Below are positions 1-10,144 of a DNA stretch of 64,000 nt, in pieces; position 1 is the stretch's first letter; each line of letters begins with the position of its first letter. Source of the DNA: Drosophila miranda (lineage: Eukaryota; Arthropoda; Insecta; Diptera; Drosophilidae). The DNA lies in assembly GCF_003369915.1 (NCBI RefSeq), contig NC_046677.1, positions 5,270,001 through 5,334,000 on the forward strand. The letters run 5' to 3'. The notes beneath the pieces are model-generated. The model was not told the DNA's origin. It saw nothing but the letters and a program-made list of their open reading frames with translations, and ran no database searches. Position numbers and translations under genes: made by a program.

Positions 1-2209
1 GAGGCAACTTTCTTCTCATACAACACTCGCCTTACACCTTCTGCTCTCGACTTTTTCATTGTCAACGGGATTGCGCAAAACAAGCTGTCAGTCGAAACTA
101 AATATGAACTCTCCTCGGATCACCTGCCAATTGTAGCATCAGTGCATCATTCTCCTCAAATCAAAACTATGAAGCAACAAATTCTCCCTCGAGGCTCTTG
201 CGTTGAAGTATTTCAAGCCGAACTAGATAGTAGAATCAACCTCAACACGGAAATAAAAAGTCCCGATGATATAGAAGATGCAATCTCGATATTTATGAGA
301 AACGTAATATTGGCTGCATCTTCTGCTGCGCCTGTAAACCAATGTTCACCAAGCCAACGACGACAAGATACTCTTCCCCCAAGTGCCGTAGCACTCCTGC
401 GCCTGAAAAGAAGAGTAAGAAGAGAGTATGCGAGAACGGGTGATACTCGAGTTCATCAAATCTACTTGAGACTATCAAACCGTTTGCAAAAGGTTCTTGC
501 AAAAGTCAAGCAGACGAGCATTGATAACATTTTAGAAAAAGCTGGCCCCGATGCATCTTTCAACTATACTCTCTGGAAGCTTACAAGCCGATTTAAAAGA
601 GTAGTCATGCCTAAATCGCCAATTAAAAATCCAGCAGGCGGTTGGTGCTACTCCAGTCAGCAAAAGGCTGATATCTTCGCAGCCAGTTTAGAGCAAAGAT
701 TTAAGCCATTTAATCTTACGTCTGCTGTTACACGAAGGGTCGTCGAGCTACAATTGGAAATGCCATTTCAAATGTCCTTGCCAGCAAGCCCAGTCACATT
801 TCAAGAGGTGGTGCAGCAAATTAAGAAGCTGAAGGCCAAAAAATCACCTGGTGAGGACCTGCTGGACAACAGGACTTTAAAACTACTGCCTAAAAAAGCC
901 CTGCTATTTTTAGTGCTGCTCCTCAACAGCATTCTTAGGATAGGACACTTTCCTACCTGCTGGAAGATGGCGCTAATCTCCATGGTACCTAAGCCAGAAA
1001 AACAACACACAGAAGTCGATGGCTACAGACCAATTAGCCTGCTCTCAGCGCTAGGGAAGATGGCGGAAAGAATGATACTGAACCGCATCATGCAGCTTGA
1101 ACCTGTAAAGCAAAGAATTCCAAAGTGGCAGTTTGGATTTAGACAAGGTCACGGCACGCCAGAACAACTTCATCGAGTGGTCAACTTCGCGCTTGATGCA
1201 ATGGAGCAAAAAATGTATTCGGTAGCTGTGTTTATGGACATTCAACAAGCGTTTGACAGGGTGTGGCATGATGGCCTCCTCTTTAAGCTGAGAAACATAT
1301 TGCCGCCGCAGCTATTCCAGCTGGTGAGTAGCTTTCTAATGGACAGAAGTTTTAGAGTTGTTGTAAATGGAGCAAAATCATCGAAGCGCCCAATCTGTGC
1401 AGGCGTCCCACAAGGCAGCGTTCTTGGACCAACGTTATATACCCTATATACAGCCGATATGCCTTCCTCAAGGGTAATAACTGGGTTGGACGAGGACGAT
1501 GTGTTGATAGCAACCTACGCGGATGACACTGCAGTGCTGACCAGAAGTCCAAGCATAAATCTAGCTACGGAAGCTCTGCAACAATATGTGAGCAGCTTTG
1601 AGGTCTGGGCTCAGAAATATAGGCAACATAGGCATCAACAGCAGCAAATGTGCTAATGTTACTTTTGCTACGAGAACACTTTCTTGCGGAGGCATTAATA
1701 TGCTGGGCTCCACACTTACGCACAAGAGCTCGTACAAATACCTGGGTGTTGTACTCGACAGGTCACTAAATTTCAAAACCCATACTACCATGGTTCGACA
1801 GTCTGTGATGGCGAAAGCGGGAAAGATGGCGTGGCTACTTGCACCAAGAAATAAGCTATCGCTGTACAGCAAAGTCACGATATACAAGTCCATCCTCAGC
1901 CCCATATGGAAATACGCACTTCAAGTTTACGGCATCGCGTCAAAAACCAACTTAAATAAAATTAGAGTTGCTCAGTCAAAAATTCTACGACGAATATGCA
2001 ATGCTCCATGGTACATACGAAACAGCGACATCGAGAGGGACCTAAAGGTTCCCAAAGTGGGCGATGTTATACAATTACATGCAGCAAGGTACTTGCAACG
2101 ACTTGGTGGTCACCCTAATGCGCTAGCCAGACGTCTAATTAACCCGCCAAGGAAAAGAAGACTCAAAAGGAGTCATCCACTGGATCTCCCTACTAGATCC
2201 CTCCTATAA
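1..2209 (+). pseudogene. LINE ORF2 (endonuclease-reverse transcriptase), partial and frameshifted, unit A
   Basis: The reading frame is open from base 1 to the stop at 1654-1656 and includes the RT motifs FMDIQQAFDRVW, GVPQGSVLGP and TYADDTAVL. At about 1617-1626 there are four extra bases relative to intact unit B (after the codons for EVWAQK), which throws the frame. The C-terminal 200 residues continue in another frame (about 1598-2209) with the motif YLGVVLDRSLNF. The broken product would keep the polymerase core but lose its C-terminal region. The same 4-base change occurs in units D and F. Confidence 0.9.
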
Positions 2210-2413
2210 CATCTCATTAACTTTTTGTAAATATTCTAAATAATGTATGTACCTACTCCATATATGTAACATTAAGTTTAAGTATGTATCTCCTGTGATC
2301 AATTGTTTTTCCCCTTAAATGTAAAACTAGATTAAGTTGCCACGAAAGGTAGCAGTAAACTTGTTTACAATAAAATACAAATTTTCCACATGAAAAAAAA
2401 AAAAAAAAAAAAA
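1..2413 (+). mobile_element. LINE unit A, jockey-clade non-LTR retrotransposon (5' part outside window)
   Basis: The first base corresponds to codon 174 of ORF2 in the complete unit B (offset 5570), so the unit is cut by the window edge. It contains the end of the endonuclease domain, the reverse transcriptase and the C-terminal region, then a 3' UTR of about 200 bases with an AATAAA at 2369-2374 and a 21-A tail (2393-2413). The next base starts the 5' UTR of unit B, with no host sequence between. Apart from the ORF2 frameshift it is nearly identical to unit B, which implies recent copying. Confidence 0.93.
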
Positions 2414-3369
2414 TCGTGTTGCATACTTTGGGGGGGGGCGCAAATTTTTAAAAAATTTCAGTTACCTTCTGCTGATTTCTGTTCCCCTGGTATCCCAGCC
2501 AGATTTAGGCTATCCCACGCGAGTTTTTTCCCTTTGTACGGTGGCGCCCCCATTGGCGATTTCTTGAACTACATTTTTAAAGACAGTTATAAGCCAATTT
2601 TATTTTCTCCGTTATTTGTGGGCCGATTTGGGCGTGCGACGGCTTCCTGTGATCGGCAAAATGTCCCTGATTTTATGAAGTCCTTTTCAAGGACCAATGA
2701 TATCAAGGATCAAAAATATTCATTTTCTCCGCTATTTATGGCCCGATCTGGGCGTGCGACGGCTTCCTGTGATCGGCATAATGTCCCTGGTTTTATGAAG
2801 TCCTTTTCAAGGACCAAGGATATCAATGATCAAAAATATTTAATTTTCCATGCTGATTGTGGGCCGTTCAGAGCGTAACTGGGTTCCGAAAAAATATCCC
2901 TGATCTGATGATATCCTTATTAAGGATCAGGGATCTCCGCAGTTTCAGTTCAGCCTAAAAGATGGCTCATATTACTAAGCAAATAATCCAATCCAGTATC
3001 CACCTGAGGTGTCCCAAATACATCAAAAATAATAAGATTTGTGAAATGTTTATATTCAGTTCTTTCCATACATTCGTCGAAGACGGACGTGTCGCGCATT
3101 GAAGTTTCTAAATAATCGCAAAGTGCATTCTGTGTGCTTATCTCGCACGAGAATCTGTTTTTAGACACTGCGTAGCGGTGTCGGTAACACGAGAACAACA
3201 AAGAACAGTAAGCGAAGTAAGCTGTCGTACAGCGGGCAAGCTTTTGCCCTCGCCCTGCGCGCAGCCGCAAACGAAGGGCAACAAAAGCTCAACTTTTCTT
3301 AGCAGCAAGAATTCTTGATGCTAGGCAATCACAAATTTGTAACAAGCAAATTTCGTGAAGTGCCAAAAA
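2414..3369 (+). promoter_or_regulatory. LINE 5' UTR with G-run, 120-bp tandem repeats and hairpins
   Basis: The UTR starts with TCGTGTTGCATAC, followed by a homopolymer G run. Two 120-base direct repeats (2603-2722 and 2723-2842) and a degenerate third start (about 2844) follow. Each repeat has an inverted repeat GTCCTT...AAGGAC, and at about 2899-2937 ATCCCTGATC...GATCAGGGAT forms a longer hairpin. Jockey-clade elements usually have an internal promoter in this region; that this one does is inference. The same UTR recurs at 7950-8247, 13657-14504, 18624-19582 and, inverted, at 10999-11663. Confidence 0.75.
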
Positions 3370-5055
3370 ATGGACGTAGACTCACCTGATCATTCCCAGC
3401 TTAGTGATAAGCTTTCAGCGACTGATAAGATGAGGAAAATAGCTGGTGCACCTGCAGAATTGCGTGCCAGCTTGGCTAAAGACCTATATAAGGCAATTGG
3501 AACGCCTAACTACAATAGTAGCTTGATCGCAACGACTACAAGCACTATTACCACGAGCACACTATCTTTTTCAACAGGGAAATGTCCAGCGAATTACTCA
3601 ATGGCAAATACCGTAACTGGCAGCATATGTTCAGTACCGAGCACCTCGAGAGCTGAGGCGTCTACTTCAAGCTTAGCCAAAAAAGTATCCCAAGGAAAAG
3701 ATTGTACCTTTCAGATGCCGATGGTCTCTATTAGTAAAAAGCAAAAAAGAGCTGATAAAGTCTCAAAAACAATTCAAAAAAATACACACCCAGCTATTCC
3801 AAAAAATCACTCATTCAAGGGCCGCCAAAATTTTACACCTGTTACTACCCCTTCAGTAGCACTTCTAAATAATCGCTATGCAGCGCTATCTGAAGAAGCT
3901 GAATCTGTAATGGAACTGGACGAAGAAGAGCAACATGGGCTAGTAGCAAACGAAGCTAGCAATGAGCAGCAGCCAAGCATAGTGCCTAAGCCTCCAGCTA
4001 TTTGCGTGCCGCAAGTGAATAAAATGGACAAACTCGAAGACGCCCTCAATTCTGTAATTCCAGCTGATGAGTATGACATTCGCACATCCAGATTTGGAGT
4101 TTCGCGTATATATGCAAAAAATTCCCAAGCTTTTCGAACAGTTATTGATATGCTGACGAAGCAAAACTGTGAATTCTGGCACCATCAGTTGAGAGAGGAT
4201 ACGCCGTACAGATTGATTATTCGAGATATCCATCCAAATGTACCAAAACACTTAATTGAGCACACGTTCACCGACAAGGGTTTCACAGTCATGAACATCT
4301 ACTGCCCCAGGAAGCCAAACTGGCGTAATATTGAAATAAATGAAGAGGATGATCATGAAATAAATAACTTAAAAACAAGACAGAGTATGTTCTACGTGAA
4401 CCTAAAGAAAACACCAAATATTGCAGAGGCACTTAAGATTACTCAAATTGGAAGGCACAGAGTAACAGTAATTAAGGCAAAGCACAGTAAAGAATTGGTG
4501 CAGTGCTTTAGATGCCAAGATATTGGACATACGCGAAACTACTGCCTTAAAAAGCCAGTCTGTGGAAAATGCTCTGGCGACCACTATACTGGATCAAAAT
4601 CGTGCGAACTAAGTCTTAGTAACAAATCCATTTGTGCAAACTGCGGCGAAGATCACCTATCTAGCTATAAAAGTTGTTCAGTCCGAATTGAACTCAGCAA
4701 GAAGCTTAAGCCGACAGCCAGACTACCAGAAGATGGAATGCCTGCCAGTAGCAAAAATAAAAATCATCCAGTCGGATCGCAAGTCATCTCAAATGCCAAT
4801 GTGAGGAGTGGGTTCTCCTATGCAGACATAACAAGACCGCGTGCAGAGAAAAATATTAACGTGAACACATTACATGACAGCTCCCGGTTGTTTAATGGTG
4901 CTGAAGATCAACATTTTAGTAGCAAATTCAAAATATTAGCAAAAGCTATAAACGACCTTAATAGTAGAATGGATCAAATGTTCAAACTAATACAGGATAC
5001 GATGGAGGCAAACAAAGCCTTCCGCGACCTGGTACAGAAGCTTATTTCAAAATGA
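3370..5055 (+). CDS. LINE ORF1, gag-like nucleic-acid-binding protein (unit B)
   Basis: This is a 561-residue protein starting at the ATG at 3370 (context aaaaATGG); an open frame extends five codons upstream without an ATG. The N-terminal third is Ser/Thr-rich and basic. The middle is the conserved jockey-type gag region. The C-terminal part has three zinc knuckles: CFRCQDIGHTRNYC (CX2CX4HX4C), CGKCSGDHYTGSKSC and CANCGEDHLSSYKSC. Jockey-clade gag proteins of this kind bind element RNA and form RNPs. The stop codon overlaps the ORF2 start in the tetranucleotide ATGA, suggesting coupled translation. The frame is intact, so the copy may be functional; activity itself cannot be seen. Confidence 0.92.
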   Translation: MDVDSPDHSQLSDKLSATDKMRKIAGAPAELRASLAKDLYKAIGTPNYNSSLIATTTSTITTSTLSFSTGKCPANYSMANTVTGSICSVPSTSRAEASTSSLAKKVSQGKDCTFQMPMVSISKKQKRADKVSKTIQKNTHPAIPKNHSFKGRQNFTPVTTPSVALLNNRYAALSEEAESVMELDEEEQHGLVANEASNEQQPSIVPKPPAICVPQVNKMDKLEDALNSVIPADEYDIRTSRFGVSRIYAKNSQAFRTVIDMLTKQNCEFWHHQLREDTPYRLIIRDIHPNVPKHLIEHTFTDKGFTVMNIYCPRKPNWRNIEINEEDDHEINNLKTRQSMFYVNLKKTPNIAEALKITQIGRHRVTVIKAKHSKELVQCFRCQDIGHTRNYCLKKPVCGKCSGDHYTGSKSCELSLSNKSICANCGEDHLSSYKSCSVRIELSKKLKPTARLPEDGMPASSKNKNHPVGSQVISNANVRSGFSYADITRPRAEKNINVNTLHDSSRLFNGAEDQHFSSKFKILAKAINDLNSRMDQMFKLIQDTMEANKAFRDLVQKLISK

Positions 5056-7775
5056 ACAAGCTTCAATTAAAAATCGGATTATGGAATGCACGAGGGCTAG
5101 TCAAGAACATTGAAGAACTTCGACTTTTCCTTAATGCTAATAAAATCGATGTAATGTTGATAACAGAGACACATATGCGCCCTGGTCGGAGAGCATTCGT
5201 ACCAGGATACGATCAATATTACGCTGATCATCCCAGCGGAACATCGAAAAGTGGCTCTGCTCTGTTCATACGATCGTCCATTGCCCATACTCAGAACGAA
5301 CCTACGTCCAGGATAAACATACAAGTTGCCAGCGTGAGTGTGCCGACTAATGTTGGATGCATCAAGATCTCCTCAATATACCTGCCACCCAACCAACCTT
5401 GGAGTACAACTGATTTTGAGCAACTTTTTCTTAGCCTGGGGAACAGATTCATCGCAGGCGGTGACTTTAACGCAAAGCACCCATGGTGGGGTAACGTCAG
5501 ATCATGCTGTCGAGGGAAGCGATTGCAAGAGGCCATCGTCAGTAGCACATGCGAAATCCTTGCCACTGGCGAGGCAACTTTCTTCTCATACAACACTCGC
5601 TTTACACCTTCTGCTCTCGACTTTTTCATTGTCAACGGGATTGCGCAAAACAAGCTGTCAGTCGAAACTAAATATGAACTCTCCTCGGATCACCTGCCAA
5701 TTGTAGCATCAGTGCATCATTCTCCTCAAATCAAAACTATGAAGCAACAAATTCTCCCTCGAGGCTCTTGCGTTGAAGTATTTCAAGCCGAACTAGATAG
5801 TAGAATCAACCTCAACACGGAAATAAAAAGTCCCGATGATATAGAAGATGCAATCTCGATATTTATGAGAAACGTAATATTGGCTGCATCTTCTGCTGCG
5901 CCTGTAAACCAATGTTCACCAAGCCAACGACGACAAGATACTCTTCCCCCAAGTGCCGTAGCTCTCCTGCGCCTGAAAAGAAGAGTAAGAAGAGAGTATG
6001 CGAGAACGGGTGATACTCGAGTTCATCAAATCTACTTGAGACTATCAAACCGTTTGCAAAAGGTTCTTGCAAAAGTCAAGCAGACGAGCATTGATAACAT
6101 TTTAGAAAAAGCTGGCCCCGATGCATCTTTCAACTATACTCTCTGGAAGCTTACAAGCCGATTTAAAAGAGTAGTCATGCCTAAATCGCCAATTAAAAAT
6201 CCAGCAGGCGGTTGGTGCTACTCCAGTCAGCAAAAGGCTGATATCTTCGCAGCCAGTTTAGAGCAAAGATTTAAGCCATTTAATCTTACGTCTGCTGTTA
6301 CACGAAGGGTCGTCGAGCTACAATTGGAAATGCCATTTCAAATGTCCTTGCCAGCAAGCCCAGTCACATTTCAAGAGGTGGTGCAGCAAATTAAGAAGCT
6401 GAAGGCCAAAAAATCACCTGGTGAGGACCTGCTGGACAACAGGACTTTAAAACTACTGCCTAAAAAAGCCCTGCTATTTTTAGTGCTGCTCCTCAACAGC
6501 ATTCTTAGGATAGGACACTTTCCTACCTGCTGGAAGATGGCGCTAATCTCCATGGTACCTAAGCCAGAAAAACAACACACAGAAGTCGATGGCTACAGAC
6601 CAATTAGCCTGCTCTCAGCGCTAGGGAAGATGGCGGAAAGAATGATACTGAACCGCATCATGCAGCTTGAACCTGTAAAGCAAAGAATTCCAAAGTGGCA
6701 GTTTGGATTTAGACAAGGTCACGGCACGCCAGAACAACTTCATCGAGTGGTCAACTTCGCGCTTGATGCAATGGAGCAAAAAATGTATTCGGTAGCTGTG
6801 TTTATGGACATTCAACAAGCGTTTGACAGGGTGTGGCATGATGGCCTCCTCTTTAAGCTGAGAAACATATTGCCGCCGCAGCTATTCCAGCTGGTGAGTA
6901 GCTTTCTAATGGACAGAAGTTTTAGAGTTGTTGTAAATGGAGCAAAATCATCGAAGCGCCCAATCTGTGCAGGCGTCCCACAAGGCAGCGTTCTTGGACC
7001 AACGTTATATACCCTATATACAGCCGATATGCCTTCCTCAAGGGTAATAACTGGGTTGGACGAGGACGATGTGTTGATAGCAACCTACGCGGATGACACT
7101 GCAGTGCTGACCAGAAGTCCAAGCATAAATCTAGCTACGGAAGCTCTGCAACAATATGTGAGCAGCTTTGAGGTCTGGGCTCAGAAATGGAACATAGGCA
7201 TCAACAGCAGCAAATGTGCTAATGTTACTTTTGCTACGATAACACTTTCTTGCGGAGGCATTAATATGCTGGGCTCCACACTTACGCACAAGAGCTCGTA
7301 CAAATACCTGGGTGTTGTACTCGACAGGTCACTAAATTTCAAAACCCATACTACCATGGTTCGACAGTCTGTGATGGCGAAAGCGGGAAAGATGGCGTGG
7401 CTACTTGCACCAAGAAATAAGCTATCGCTGTACAGCAAAGTCACGATATACAAGTCCATCCTCAGCCCCATATGGAAATACGCACTTCAAGTTTACGGCA
7501 TCGCGTCAAAAACCAACTTAAATAAAATTAGAGTTGCTCAGTCAAAAATTCTACGACGAATATGCAATGCTCCATGGTACATACGAAACAGCGACATCGA
7601 GAGGGACCTAAAGGTTCCCAAAGTGGGCGATGTTATACAATTACATGCAGCAAGGTACTTGCAACGACTTGGTGGTCACCCTAATGCGCTAGCCAGACGT
7701 CTAATTAACCCGCCAAGGAAAAGAAGACTCAAAAGGAGTCATCCACTGGATCTCCCTACTAGATCCCTCCTATAA
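5052..7775 (+). CDS. LINE ORF2, endonuclease and reverse transcriptase (unit B, intact)
   Basis: This is a 907-residue protein. The N-terminal APE-type endonuclease shows GLWNARGL, ITETHM, GGDFNAKHPWWG (about residues 137-148), LDFFIVNG and SSDHLPIV. The reverse transcriptase follows, with DGYRPISLL, FGFRQGHGT, FMDIQQAFDRVWHDGL, GVPQGSVLGP and the catalytic TYADDTAVL. A C-terminal region with YLGVVLDRSLNF and CNAPWYIRN completes it. There is no RNase H domain, as usual for the jockey clade. The endonuclease would nick target DNA for target-primed reverse transcription. The start overlaps the ORF1 stop by four bases. This is the only unit in the window whose ORF2 is uninterrupted. Sister families such as jockey, BS and TART cannot be separated by eye. 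Confidence 0.94.
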   Translation: MNKLQLKIGLWNARGLVKNIEELRLFLNANKIDVMLITETHMRPGRRAFVPGYDQYYADHPSGTSKSGSALFIRSSIAHTQNEPTSRINIQVASVSVPTNVGCIKISSIYLPPNQPWSTTDFEQLFLSLGNRFIAGGDFNAKHPWWGNVRSCCRGKRLQEAIVSSTCEILATGEATFFSYNTRFTPSALDFFIVNGIAQNKLSVETKYELSSDHLPIVASVHHSPQIKTMKQQILPRGSCVEVFQAELDSRINLNTEIKSPDDIEDAISIFMRNVILAASSAAPVNQCSPSQRRQDTLPPSAVALLRLKRRVRREYARTGDTRVHQIYLRLSNRLQKVLAKVKQTSIDNILEKAGPDASFNYTLWKLTSRFKRVVMPKSPIKNPAGGWCYSSQQKADIFAASLEQRFKPFNLTSAVTRRVVELQLEMPFQMSLPASPVTFQEVVQQIKKLKAKKSPGEDLLDNRTLKLLPKKALLFLVLLLNSILRIGHFPTCWKMALISMVPKPEKQHTEVDGYRPISLLSALGKMAERMILNRIMQLEPVKQRIPKWQFGFRQGHGTPEQLHRVVNFALDAMEQKMYSVAVFMDIQQAFDRVWHDGLLFKLRNILPPQLFQLVSSFLMDRSFRVVVNGAKSSKRPICAGVPQGSVLGPTLYTLYTADMPSSRVITGLDEDDVLIATYADDTAVLTRSPSINLATEALQQYVSSFEVWAQKWNIGINSSKCANVTFATITLSCGGINMLGSTLTHKSSYKYLGVVLDRSLNFKTHTTMVRQSVMAKAGKMAWLLAPRNKLSLYSKVTIYKSILSPIWKYALQVYGIASKTNLNKIRVAQSKILRRICNAPWYIRNSDIERDLKVPKVGDVIQLHAARYLQRLGGHPNALARRLINPPRKRRLKRSHPLDLPTRSLL

Positions 7776-7926
7776 CATCTCATTAACTTTTTGTAAATAT
7801 TGTAAATAATGTATGTACCTACTCCATATATGTAACATTAAGTTTAAGTATGTATCTCCTGTGATCAATTGTTTTTCCCCTTAAATGTAAAACTAGATTA
7901 AGTTGCCACGAAAGGTAGCAGTAAAC

Positions 7927-8251
7927 AGAAATCAGCAGCAAGACTGTAGGAAATGCAAAAAATTCGTGTTGCATACTTTTGGGGGCGCAAATTTTTAAAA
8001 AAATTCAGTTACCTTCTGCTGATTTCTGTTCCCCTGGTATCCCAGCCAGATTTAGGCTATCCCACGCGAGTTTTTTCCCTTTGTACGGTGGCGCCCCCAT
8101 TGGCGATTTCTTGAACTACATTTTTAAAGACAGTTATAAGCCAATTTTATTTTCACCGTTATTTGTGGGCCGATTTGGGCGTGCGACGGCTTCCTGTGAT
8201 CGGCAAAATGTCCCTGATTTTATGAAGTCCTTTTCAAGGACCAATGACGGG
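7927..8251 (+). mobile_element. LINE fragment C: 5' UTR only, with an aberrant junction
   Basis: After the truncated 3' UTR of unit B comes a short insert (about 7927-7943) containing AGAAATCAGCAG, the reverse complement of a piece of the LINE 5' UTR. From about 7944 (ggaaatgcaaaaaattcgtg) a normal 5' UTR begins, runs through the first 120-bp repeat and stops inside it at about 8247. A few filler bases lead into the host segment of arm 1. No ORF is present. Confidence 0.8.
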
Positions 8252-9189
8252 GTGGGACGGGGGCTCGGGCAGATGATCCAGCCGGGGTAAATAGATGGCT
8301 AGAAAATATCAATAAAAAATAATAAAATATTCTAGGTTATGGCCAGTGCCAGAGATGACAGCCCCCAAGGAGGCTGTGAAGTGATCACCCGAACAGGTAA
8401 CAGCTAACAGGTGGAAAAGATGATTGCAAGTGACGCTGCAGAGTCTACCCTGGAGTGGTATATGGGATGTATAGAGAACTAAACCATTAAATTCAAGAGA
8501 ACTGGAATAGATTCCACTTAGAAGTGGCAGTTATAGAGATAGTGGAAAAAGCTTACAAATTTATGGAAAATCTACCACGATATTCTACATTTTAAAGACC
8601 TACCGAAAGATATTCCTTTGCGTTGGAAAATGACTTTATATTCCTAAACTTTGGGGTGCTTTTTCACTTCTAAGATTGATTGTTCTCTTGTTTAAGATTG
8701 TTCTTGATTTCCAGTTCCCAGTTCATGATTAAAAAAAATTCTTGAAGTATTTAAGCCCTACGCATCGCGCAGTCACGGTTTTCCATCCGTTGCTGAAAGT
8801 CACTGCCTCAGTTTTGGCTGTCGTTCCCAGGTGCAGCATCTCCATATCCATCTTTCAATGGCGAACCAACTCGGAACAGCTTCCAGCTGCTTTTCCGCGA
8901 ATCTCTCTCTCTCGGTGTGCGCCTGTGTGTGCGTCTGTCTCCCACCATGACGCGTCGGCCTTTCGGGCATTTTCAATTGATTTTCAAATTTATCAAACAG
9001 GAAGCATCTCTGGCGGGGAGAACTCGTTGGAAGTGCGCGCGCTCTGGCTCTGGCATCGACTTTGGCTTTAGCTTTGGCTCTGGCTCTGACTCGCGCTGCG
9101 TGTCCATTTAACGGCATTTTACGGCGCAGATCGTCCGACTGAAGGAATGGGCAAGTGGCCATGCCAACTGTCCGCCAGCTGGCCACATT

Positions 9190-9245
9190 GCAGCAGGCAA
9201 CGGACAGTGGACAGCAGACAGTGGACAGCAGACAGCGGACAGCAG
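9190..9245. repeat. Short minisatellite of GGACAGYRGACAG-type units
   Basis: Four or so imperfect 14-base units built from GGACAGTGGACAGCAGACAG lie in non-coding DNA of arm 1. The mirrored copy lies at 26475-26530 in arm 2. Confidence 0.7.
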
Positions 9246-9836
9246 GCAAAGTGTTTTCTGTCTCTACTGATCGATGTGTCGAGTTTCGAGTTTCGATTCA
9301 GACTCGTACGGCGGCCTGGCCTGGCCTGGCTGACAATTTGTCAAATGCTCGCCCCGCTCTACTTGGCTAATTTAACGGCGGGTTTAATTAGCCTGCTCGC
9401 TTAAAGCCTTTGAGCTGGGTGGGAGACGAGTGAAGATTATTAATTGGTCTGCTTTTAACAGACGACCACTCACCAATCAATGGCCAAGTGTCGGGTGACA
9501 GAAGCTAGTGCTTCCTGGGAGGAGTGATTTGTACGGTACGGTGCATGTTGTCCTGCCTCATCGACAACCATGGGATCAATCCTTTCCCCACCTTTTCACT
9601 GTACGGTTCAACAATTTTTGATACATTAGTATAGATTTTTATAGTTATAATTCCTTTGAATGAATATGAAACTCGTAAATGTCTGGCCCCTCATGCATTT
9701 TAATCCAATCTTAGCTACCACCCAACCCCCTTCATGCCCACAATAAGACAGTTCAATGTTTGGTGGGCTCTGGTGGTCTAGGCCATTGTTTTATTGCCGT
9801 CTCAAATTAATGTTCGTGGTTCGCGATCAGTAGATA

Positions 9837-10031
9837 TTAGTCGCAGAGTCCGTTGGCCCGTCCGCTGGGGCCACAGCAGCAGGGTCCGCCATTTCTACAA
9901 GGGTAGCAGCAGGGTCCGGAAGGTCCGCAGCGGGGTCTGCAAGGTCGGTGGCTGGGTCCCCAGCAAGGGCCGCAGGATCCGCAGCAGGGGCCGCAGCAAG
10001 AGCCGCAAGGTCCACAGCAAGGGTCGCACAT
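9837..10031 (-). CDS. Mst(3)CGP-type Cys-Gly-Pro-rich sperm protein, arm 1 copy
   Basis: The 64-residue protein is made largely of Cys-Gly-Pro and Cys-Cys-Gly-Pro motifs (for example CCGPCGSCCGPCCGSCGP near the N-terminus), the signature of the Drosophila Mst84D/Mst87F/Mst98C family of small structural proteins of the sperm tail. A sequence matching the family's translational control element lies upstream at 10160-10171. The coding sequence appears identical to the arm 2 copy at 25705-25899. Both could be expressed; which arm is the original is inferred to be arm 2. Family membership rests on composition and the control element, not on an alignment. Confidence 0.72.
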   Translation of the reverse strand: MCDPCCGPCGSCCGPCCGSCGPCWGPSHRPCRPRCGPSGPCCYPCRNGGPCCCGPSGRANGLCD

Positions 10032-10144
10032 GTTTGAGAAGTTAAGTTTCTAGAAATATTAGGACCCAGACTTATTCAATTCTGAAAATTTGTTTCTATA
10101 ATTTTTACCTTGAACAAAACAAAAAATTTGAATCGACAAAAATT

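Larger units (their letters stand above)
2414..7926 (+). mobile_element. LINE unit B, the only unit with both ORFs intact
   Basis: A 5' UTR (2414-3369) is followed by ORF1 (gag-like) and ORF2 (endonuclease plus RT), the standard jockey-clade layout, and by a 3' UTR matching unit A. The unit begins directly after the poly(A) of unit A. Its 3' end differs from the others: after the sequence gtagcagtaaac (about 7915-7926) it lacks the AATAAA and poly(A) and passes, through a short odd insert, into another 5' UTR. ORF1 contains a short stretch (TPVTTPSVALLN) that is replaced by TQF in units E and F, so B represents a slightly different subfamily. No target-site duplication is visible. Confidence 0.93.

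Noticed and set aside
2950..3270. 106-codon antisense ORF in the LINE 5' UTR, also at 14085-14405 and 19163-19483
   Set aside because: It is kept in all units only because the units are nearly identical; nothing in the sequence suggests a protein family or an antisense promoter.
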